Assembly: GCF_000756775.1 (NCBI RefSeq)
Contig: NZ_CCSF01000001.1
Location: 1,240,001 to 1,304,000, forward strand
DNA from: Pseudomonas saudiphocaensis
Lineage (GTDB): Bacteria; Pseudomonadota; Gammaproteobacteria; Pseudomonadales; Pseudomonadaceae
Reading direction: 5' to 3'
DNA length: 64,000 nucleotides
Of the stretch, positions 58,348-64,000 are shown one piece after another. Position 1 is the first letter of the stretch. Each line of letters opens with the position of its first letter. Below the pieces are notes generated by a model. The model was not told the origin of the DNA. It made no database searches and saw only the letters and a list, made by a program, of their open reading frames with translations. A program made the translations under genes and the position numbers.

Positions 58348-59528
58348 GCCAGATTCCTGCTCAATACCAGTAATGCGATGTCATCAGGCATATCGCCCAG
58401 CTCGGCCAGACCGAATGCCCGACGGAGGCCATCAAGAGTACCGCCCGCCTCAGAAACCAGCTGGGGCAACCGCGTCTCTTTATCTTTGAGGGTATCCCCT
58501 GGCAAAAGGTCCAGAATGCCATCCGACAGGAGCGTCAGACTGAAGGACTCAGGCAGGTCAATTTCATGGTTATCGTAGGTGGCCTCGACAAAGAGCCCCA
58601 CTGGCAGCCCTCGCCCCTCAAGGTATCGAGCCGAACCGCCTGTATAGAGCACCGGCAACGGCAGGTGCCCGCCAATGCTGTAGTGCAGCTGGTTGCGCTT
58701 CTGATCGATGATCCCACCGAGCATGGTGACGTGCTTGCCCAGCTTGCAGTTGATCAGCCCGCGATTGATGTGGTCGAGCACTTCCGAGGGTTTAAACTCG
58801 CGCAACATGCCGCCACGGCGCGATTCGTACAGCAGCCGTGTGGTCATGAACTTCAGCAGCACCGTGACGAAAGCCGACGAGGCACCATGGCCGGAGACGT
58901 CGGCCAGGTAAAAGCCGATGCGGTGATCGTCGATTCGAAAGTAGTCGACAAAGTCCCCGGAGAGGTACAGGGAAGGAATGATCTGATGGTCGAAATGATA
59001 TTCGTCCAGTGTGCAAGGCGTGGCCGGCAGCATGTTCATCTGCACCTGGCGGCCAGCATCCTGATCTTCCTGCAGCAGATGCAAGCTGGCCTGAAGGTCA
59101 CGATTGGCGGTTTCCAGCTGCTCTCGATAGCGACGGTTTTCCAGACGCAATCGGGAACGGTCCAGCGCTCGTCGAACCGCATGTTCGAGCATTGCCAGAT
59201 CTTCAAGGGGTTTTATCAGGTAATCAGCAGCACCCAGGCGCAGCGCCTCAACCGCATCACTCATGACACCGGCGCCTGACACGACGATAACCGGAAGATC
59301 GGCCTGACGCTCGCTGATCAGCCGGATCAGCTCCAGGCCGTCCATTTGCGGCATACGCAGGTCGCAAATCACCAGGTCGGGCTGCTCGGCGTCAAACAGC
59401 TCCAATCCTTGCGGTCCGTTCTGCGCCTGCAAGACCTTGAAACCGCTGTCATCCAGGTAGGCAGCCAGGCTGGCCCGTACTACGTCGTCGTCATCTATGA
59501 TCAGTAGCGTCGTGCTTGGGTTTTGCAT
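58344..59528 (-). CDS. rssB: Response regulator with PP2C-type phosphatase domain (RssB-like)
   Basis: 394 aa. Receiver domain (about 5-120) with acidic cluster D12-D15, phospho-acceptor D56 in LVICDLRMPQMDG and Lys in YLIKPLED. A linker coiled coil (about 130-165) and a SpoIIE/PP2C phosphatase domain follow, with metal Asp residues in LYLSGDFVDYFRID, LADVSGHGASSAF, LSDGILDL and MPDDIALLVL. Pseudomonas RssB keeps a PP2C domain that enterobacterial RssB has lost catalytically; here the metal ligands look intact, so it may dephosphorylate the STAS partner. Symbol given by order and domain match. Confidence 0.83.
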   Translation of the reverse strand: MQNPSTTLLIIDDDDVVRASLAAYLDDSGFKVLQAQNGPQGLELFDAEQPDLVICDLRMPQMDGLELIRLISERQADLPVIVVSGAGVMSDAVEALRLGAADYLIKPLEDLAMLEHAVRRALDRSRLRLENRRYREQLETANRDLQASLHLLQEDQDAGRQVQMNMLPATPCTLDEYHFDHQIIPSLYLSGDFVDYFRIDDHRIGFYLADVSGHGASSAFVTVLLKFMTTRLLYESRRGGMLREFKPSEVLDHINRGLINCKLGKHVTMLGGIIDQKRNQLHYSIGGHLPLPVLYTGGSARYLEGRGLPVGLFVEATYDNHEIDLPESFSLTLLSDGILDLLPGDTLKDKETRLPQLVSEAGGTLDGLRRAFGLAELGDMPDDIALLVLSRNLA

Positions 59529-59671
59529 GTTCCTACCAGGCTATATCGCCGACTTCCGGCGACCGCATCGGCCCAGCTCAAACGCTAGGCAAAAGGGATC
59601 TTTTATCAAGGCGCAGACGGTACTCCCATACGACATGCGTTTCAAGCAGGGCGCAACACCCCCGCTTAGGC

Positions 59672-59701
59672 TTTACAGGCCCGAATGACGGGGGCTATAA
59701 C
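59672..59701 (+). promoter_or_regulatory. Sigma-70-type promoter of the PilZ gene
   Basis: TTTACA (59672-59677), 18-bp spacer, TATAAC (59696-59701). A CCCCCG / CGGGGG inverted repeat (59659-59664 and 59689-59694) flanks the -35 and reaches the -10, which may be a regulatory structure or site. The predicted start is near 59708, 27 bases before the ATG. Confidence 0.6.
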
Positions 59702-59734
59702 GGCCTAGCACACCTCATTTCAAAGGATGGATAT

Positions 59735-60034
59735 ATGACCCAGAGTGACCGCTACTACAGCGAAAAACGCGACTTCATCCGCATGCAGGTTGAAACGGTT
59801 GTGAGCCTCACCCATGGTGGACAGACTTGCAGCGGCGTCTGCCTGGACCTTTCCAGCACCGGCATGCAGGTCCTGGCGGATACTTCCCTACAACTGGGTG
59901 ACAAGGTTCAGATCCATATCCCGTCTTCACACAGCGAACTGCAGGGGCTGGATGCTACGACCGAAGTCGTGCGGGTCGGTACGCACGAGGATGGCCGCCA
60001 GACACTCGGACTGGCCATCCTGGCCATGAGCTAA
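59735..60034 (+). CDS. Single-domain PilZ c-di-GMP receptor
   Basis: 99 aa from the ATG preceded by AAAGGA. The PilZ c-di-GMP motifs are visible: EKRDFIR near residue 10 (RxxxR) and LDLSSTGMQV (D/NxSxxG) near residue 35. The rest forms the small beta-barrel. It should bind c-di-GMP and act on a partner protein. It is divergent from the RssB-like gene across about 200 bp and convergent with mlaA, keeping the Pseudomonas order tal-STAS-RssB-PilZ-mlaA. Confidence 0.9.
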   Translation: MTQSDRYYSEKRDFIRMQVETVVSLTHGGQTCSGVCLDLSSTGMQVLADTSLQLGDKVQIHIPSSHSELQGLDATTEVVRVGTHEDGRQTLGLAILAMS

Positions 60035-60052
60035 TCAGAAATTTACTGCCGA

Positions 60053-60754
60053 CTAGAAGTCGTCTTCGACCTGCCCGTCCATGGTGCGGAATTCGCGATT
60101 CTGCAGATAGGCGTTGCGCACGAAGATGTACTTGTCGCCGGTGATCATCCGCTCAGCCGAAAGCAGGCCGGCACGCATATCGACCAGGCTGGCGCCCCGC
60201 GTCACGTTACGGGTCGGCACGTGATCCATATAAGGATAGGGCTGTAGAAAGGCATCCGGCACACGCCCAGCGGCGTCACGCACCGTACTCGGCCCAAGCA
60301 GCGGCAACACGACGTAAGGGCCGCTGCCTAGGCCCCAAGCACCCAGTGTCTGGCCGAAATCTTCGTCGTTCTTGTGCAACCCCATGCGCGTGGCCACATC
60401 GAAGAAACCCAGCAACCCAAAGGTGCTGTTGAACAGAATACGGCTGGTATCGATGCCGGCATCGCGAACCTTGCCCTGCAGCAGGTCGTTGGTCAGCACG
60501 ACAAAGTCGCCCAGGTTGCTGAACATATTGCCGATGCCATCTTCGAGGAAGTCCGGGGTGACTTTCTGGTAGCCCTTGGCAAGTGGCTTGAGGGTGTAAG
60601 CATCAAGGGTGTCGTTGAAACGAAACACCACGCGATTGACACCTTCCCAGGGGTCTTCTTCGGCGGCCTGCACAGATGAGGCGCCAAGAACGGTAAGCGC
60701 AGCAAGCAGCGCAACCTTGCAGTGTCCGAACCAGTCCTTGCCAATCACTTGCAT
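60053..60754 (-). CDS. mlaA: MlaA/VacJ-family phospholipid transport protein without a lipobox
   Basis: 233 aa. The family removes phospholipids from the outer leaflet of the outer membrane via the Mla pathway. Signal-type N-terminus ends VLGASSVQA, then the conserved DPWEGVNRVVFRFND, FNSTFGLLGFFDVATRMGLHKNDEDFGQTLG and YVVLPLLGPSTVRDAAG. The usual lipobox Cys is missing at the signal end, so the protein should be cleaved by signal peptidase I and not acylated. Convergent with the PilZ gene. Confidence 0.92.
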   Translation of the reverse strand: MQVIGKDWFGHCKVALLAALTVLGASSVQAAEEDPWEGVNRVVFRFNDTLDAYTLKPLAKGYQKVTPDFLEDGIGNMFSNLGDFVVLTNDLLQGKVRDAGIDTSRILFNSTFGLLGFFDVATRMGLHKNDEDFGQTLGAWGLGSGPYVVLPLLGPSTVRDAAGRVPDAFLQPYPYMDHVPTRNVTRGASLVDMRAGLLSAERMITGDKYIFVRNAYLQNREFRTMDGQVEDDF

Positions 60755-60931
60755 GCTGAGCTTCCTCGCTTCCGATGACGTAACCGCCAGTTAGAGACAA
60801 GCAGTATAAATCCTTTCCGCCGCTTACAGCAGCCAGCGGATATGACGCGGGCTCTCGATGTCAAAGGGACAGACAAGCCCATATCACAGGCATATCCTGT
60901 CGATATCCACCAGGCCACACGAGGAAGCATC

Positions 60932-61198
60932 ATGCCGGAACATGACTTGCAGTCACAGCTTGCGGAGCTGCGTAGCCAACTGGCCCAGGACGCACCGCTG
61001 AGTGAAGAAGAACGCGCCGCACTGCATACCATCGCGCAGGATATCGAATTGCGCCTGGCCAACCAGGGCATAGTCGATCAGAACGACTCGCTGGTTGATG
61101 GGGTCCATTTGGCGGTGGAACGCTTTGAGGTCAGCCATCCGAACACCGCCATGACGCTGCGAAACATCATGCAGACGCTGGCCAACATGGGTATTTGA
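60932..61198 (+). CDS. DUF4404 family small protein
   Basis: 88 aa, helical, hydrophilic, SD GAGGAA. DLQSQLAELRSQL and PLSEEERAALHTIAQDIE form two helices; VERFEVSHPNTAMTLRNIMQTLANMGI at the C-terminus is the conserved part of DUF4404, common in Pseudomonas. Function unknown. It sits between mlaA (divergent) and queF (convergent). Confidence 0.78.
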   Translation: MPEHDLQSQLAELRSQLAQDAPLSEEERAALHTIAQDIELRLANQGIVDQNDSLVDGVHLAVERFEVSHPNTAMTLRNIMQTLANMGI

Positions 61199-61257
61199 AA
61201 GCAAAGTTGCCAGAAGCAGCTGGAGGCCGAAACGCGCCTCCAGCCTGCTTATTGCAC

Positions 61258-62088
61258 TCACTGCCTGACGAGGCGCCGGTTGTCTGCCACCAAGGGCTCG
61301 GTGCTGCGATAAGGATTGATATCCAATCCGCCACGACGCAAATAGCGCGCATAGACAGTCAGCCGCTCCGGCTTGAGAAGGCGCTGAAGATCCAGAAAGA
61401 TTCGTTCCACGCACTGCTCGTGGAAGTCGGCATGCTGACGAAAGCTCACCAGATACGCCAGCAGGCTAGCCGAGTCCAGCGCAGCCCCGCGGTAGTCGAC
61501 CACCAGCGAACCCCAATCCGGCTGCCCAGTCACCGGACAGTTGGACCTGAGCAAATGACTGTGAACACAGTCCTCTACCTGGCGCCCGGCATCGCACCGC
61601 AACAGATCGGTCTGGGGCGCATCGTAGTCCTTGATGGTTACCTCAAGATCATCGATGCAGCGACCCGGCAAGGGCGCCACGCCTTCTGCTGCCACCTCAT
61701 CCAGCGTACGCAGCCGTACCTCGACCTCCTTGCCGGCTGCTGCCGACAGGTCCTTCACCATCACAGCCTGCAGCGCCTCATGACTGTCGAAGACCGATTG
61801 GTTCAGCGAGTTGAGATAGAGCTTGAAGGACTTGGACTCGATGATGTTCGGCGAGTCGGCAGGAATTCTGAACTCTCCGATGGCCACCACCGGCTTGCCT
61901 GATGGCAGCAGCCAGGACAACTCGTAGCAATTCCAGATATCGACGCCCTGATAGGGCAACGTTTCGGCCGTCAAACCCAGCTCGGCCCATTTGGGTGCGC
62001 GCGGTATCGGAAACAGCTGCTCGGGACTGTACGTCGCGACATAGGCGCTGGACTTGCCCAGCGGTGAAAGTTCGGCAGGATGCTGCAT
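61258..62088 (-). CDS. queF: NADPH-dependent 7-cyano-7-deazaguanine reductase
   Basis: 276 aa bimodular (YqfB-like) QueF. It reduces preQ0 nitrile to preQ1 in queuosine biosynthesis. The catalytic Cys184 is in [15 protein letters not shown], with the following Asp as proton donor; the NADPH/QueF motif [14 protein letters not shown] is also present. Start [11 protein letters not shown] gives family length. folE in this window supplies the upstream pathway intermediate in many bacteria. Confidence 0.95.
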   Translation of the reverse strand: MQHPAELSPLGKSSAYVATYSPEQLFPIPRAPKWAELGLTAETLPYQGVDIWNCYELSWLLPSGKPVVAIGEFRIPADSPNIIESKSFKLYLNSLNQSVFDSHEALQAVMVKDLSAAAGKEVEVRLRTLDEVAAEGVAPLPGRCIDDLEVTIKDYDAPQTDLLRCDAGRQVEDCVHSHLLRSNCPVTGQPDWGSLVVDYRGAALDSASLLAYLVSFRQHADFHEQCVERIFLDLQRLLKPERLTVYARYLRRGGLDINPYRSTEPLVADNRRLVRQ

Positions 62089-62213
62089 GGAAAAACCTAA
62101 AGAGCTTGAAAGTGAAACGCTGCGCAGTCTAACAGCGCACTGAAAAACTATCTGCGCCAGCCAGCCGGGAGCCTCGCCGCCTCGATTGCCGAGGCGGCCG
62201 GAGCGCACCTGGC

Positions 62214-62993
62214 TTACTGACGCATGCCGCGACCGCTTATCAACAGGCGAATGCACCACAGGTACAGCACTACTGCTGCAGCCGCCATAAACGCGATTGC
62301 AATGCCGATGCTGATATCCGAAACCCCGAGGATGCCGTAACGGAACGCGTTGACCATATGCAACACCGGGTTGGCCAGCGACAACGTCTGCCAGAACGGC
62401 GACAGCAGGTTGATCGAATAGAACACCCCTCCCAGATATGTCAGAGGCGTGAGCACGAAGGTCGGAATGATGGAAATATCGTCGAAGTTGCGTGCAAAGA
62501 TCGCATTCAAAAAACCGCCGAAAGCGAAGATCGCCGACGTCAGAGTTATCACCAGCAGCGTGACCCCCAGGTGATGCACCTGCAGATTGGTGAAGAACAA
62601 CGACAACAAGGTGACGATCAACGCCACCGCCAAGCCACGGGTGATGCCGCCCAACGCGAAGCCAATCAGGATCACATGGGGCGAAACCGGCGACACCAGC
62701 AGCTCCTCGATAGATCGCTGGAACTTGCTGCTGAAGAAGCTGGAAACCACGTTGCTGTAGGAGTTGGTAATCACCGACATCATGATCAAACCCGGCACGA
62801 TGTAGTCGATGTAGCTGAAACCATCCATCTCGCCTATTCGTGTGCCGATCAGATTGCCGAAGATGACGAAGTACAGAACCATGGTGATCGCCGGCGGCAG
62901 CAGGGTCTGCGGCCAGATCCGCATGTAGCGGCGGACCTCCCGGCGCACGATGGTCTGCAGCGCAACCAGGTTGGCCCGAAATTCCGTACTCAT
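62214..62993 (-). CDS. ABC-2 type transporter permease (YadH-like)
   Basis: 259 aa, six hydrophobic helices, beginning with a cytoplasmic helix and [47 protein letters not shown], the ABC-2 signature region. It overlaps its ATPase gene by 4 bp. YadGH-type exporters are of unknown substrate; drug, polysaccharide or lipid export is possible. Confidence 0.9.
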   Translation of the reverse strand: MSTEFRANLVALQTIVRREVRRYMRIWPQTLLPPAITMVLYFVIFGNLIGTRIGEMDGFSYIDYIVPGLIMMSVITNSYSNVVSSFFSSKFQRSIEELLVSPVSPHVILIGFALGGITRGLAVALIVTLLSLFFTNLQVHHLGVTLLVITLTSAIFAFGGFLNAIFARNFDDISIIPTFVLTPLTYLGGVFYSINLLSPFWQTLSLANPVLHMVNAFRYGILGVSDISIGIAIAFMAAAAVVLYLWCIRLLISGRGMRQ

Positions 62994-63919
62994 TTGGCCT
63001 CCTTCAGATTGCTCTCAACCATCGAAACGAACAGTTCCTCCAGCCGGTTGGTTTTGTTGCGCAGGCTTACCACCTCGATGCCCTGCGCCGACAACAGGCG
63101 AAACAGGTCAGTGACGCCCTGACTCTTGTCCACCTGCACCTCGAGAGTATGGTGATCCACCAGCTTGGCCGGATACCCGCCAAGCTCCGGCGGCACCAGC
63201 AGCGATTCCTTCAGGTCGAGCAGGAAGGTTTCCACATGCAGCTGCTTGAGCAGCTCACGCATGCTGGTGTTCTTGACGATCTGGCCGTGGTCGATGATGC
63301 CGATATTGCGGCACAGCTGCTCGGCCTCTTCCAGATAGTGCGTGGTGAGAATGATGGTGATTCCCTCACGATTCAGCTCGGTCAGAAAAGACCACATGGA
63401 GCGGCGCAACTCGATATCGACGCCAGCAGTGGGCTCATCGAGAATCAGCAGACGCGGCTGATGGATCAGCGCTCGAGCGATCATCAGGCGTCGCTTCATG
63501 CCGCCCGAGAGCATCCGCGAGGAGACGTCACGCTTGTCCCAGAGCCCGAGCTGATTGAGATAACGCTCGGCCCGCTCCTTGGCGATCTTCGCCGGGATGC
63601 CGTAGTAACCGGCCTGGGTAACGAGGATATCGAAGGCTTTCTCGAACTGGTTGAAGTTGAATTCCTGCGGCACTACGCCGAGGCAGCGCTTGAGCCCCGC
63701 AGGATCTCGATCCAGATCGTGACCGAAGACACTCACCGTGCCGCCAGTCTTGTTTACCAGTGTCGACAGGATGCCGATGGTGGTGGATTTACCGGCACCG
63801 TTAGGTCCCAGCAGCGCATAGAAATCTCCCTCGGCCACATCCAGGTCGATGCCCTTGAGGGCCTGAAAGCCGTTGCCGTAGGTTTTGGTCAGCTGCCGAA
63901 TGGACAGAGCATTACTCAT
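62990..63919 (-). CDS. ABC transporter ATP-binding protein (YadG-like)
   Basis: 309 aa. Walker [16 protein letters not shown]-loop [12 protein letters not shown], signature [15 protein letters not shown], Walker [15 protein letters not shown] and switch His in [14 protein letters not shown]-terminal extension (about 225-309) is typical of ABC-2 ATPases of the DrrA/YadG group. Start chosen at [10 protein letters not shown]; an ATG at 63931 is an alternative. First gene of the pair. Confidence 0.9.
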   Translation of the reverse strand: MSNALSIRQLTKTYGNGFQALKGIDLDVAEGDFYALLGPNGAGKSTTIGILSTLVNKTGGTVSVFGHDLDRDPAGLKRCLGVVPQEFNFNQFEKAFDILVTQAGYYGIPAKIAKERAERYLNQLGLWDKRDVSSRMLSGGMKRRLMIARALIHQPRLLILDEPTAGVDIELRRSMWSFLTELNREGITIILTTHYLEEAEQLCRNIGIIDHGQIVKNTSMRELLKQLHVETFLLDLKESLLVPPELGGYPAKLVDHHTLEVQVDKSQGVTDLFRLLSAQGIEVVSLRNKTNRLEELFVSMVESNLKEAK

Positions 63920-64000
63920 AGAGATGCACACAACGCGGAATATGAAGGCCTGAAGCGGCCGATTTGTTCGCCATCTAGGCGAATCGGGGGAAGAAATAGA

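Overview
The window is a chromosomal segment of a gammaproteobacterium of the family Pseudomonadaceae (Pseudomonas or the neighbouring Halopseudomonas). The evidence is gene content and order: ccoNOQP-ccoGHIS-hemN-anr-apt, dnaX-ybaB-recR, gyrA-serC-pheA-hisC-tyrA/aroA fusion-cmk-rpsA, and dusA-tal-STAS-response regulator-PilZ-mlaA are all Pseudomonas arrangements. Genes are GC-rich and tightly packed. I see no tRNA, rRNA, CRISPR array, insertion sequence or prophage.

Layout. (1) 1-11.9 kb: microaerobic respiration. The cbb3 oxidase structural genes (ccoN is cut by the window edge) are followed by the assembly genes ccoGHIS, a DsbD-like membrane protein, nadE, hemN with an Anr box, the oxygen sensor anr, and apt. 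(2) 11.9-23.4 kb: a variable block between apt and recR. It holds an SCO1-like copper protein, an IclR regulator of TtgV/SrpS type divergent from a complete tripartite RND pump, a PagL-like lipid A deacylase, and a four-gene sulfonate/nitrate-type ABC importer. (3) 23.5-31.6 kb: recR, ybaB, dnaX, pdxB, a MATE exporter, a TauE-family exporter, a LysR regulator and an RraB-like protein. (4) 32-36.4 kb: what looks like an eroded methionine-salvage/polyamine locus next to aroC. A SpeE-like protein lacks its catalytic motif, and an acireductone dioxygenase-like protein lacks two of four metal ligands. mtnB and mtnC, expected beside it, are absent. (5) 36.6-42.2 kb: prmB, an isochorismatase-fold protein, an Smr protein, folE, and a divergent GST/MarR pair. 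(6) 42.2-53.3 kb: the rpsA-cmk-tyrA/aroA-hisC-pheA-serC-gyrA block on the minus strand, which makes aromatic amino acids and serine. (7) 53.3-64 kb: nhaA with a structured leader, dusA, tal, a partner-switching pair (rssB/rssC type), a PilZ protein, mlaA, a DUF4404 protein, queF and a YadGH-type ABC transporter.

The strongest unusual signals are the paired catalytic-residue losses in the SpeE-like and MtnD-like proteins, an Arg replacing the fourth invariant Cys of HemN, a riboswitch-like nhaA leader, and several unassigned palindromes and dispersed repeats. Start codons were chosen by ribosome binding site, family length and overlap with neighbours. Family assignments come from recognised motifs and gene order, not from database searches.
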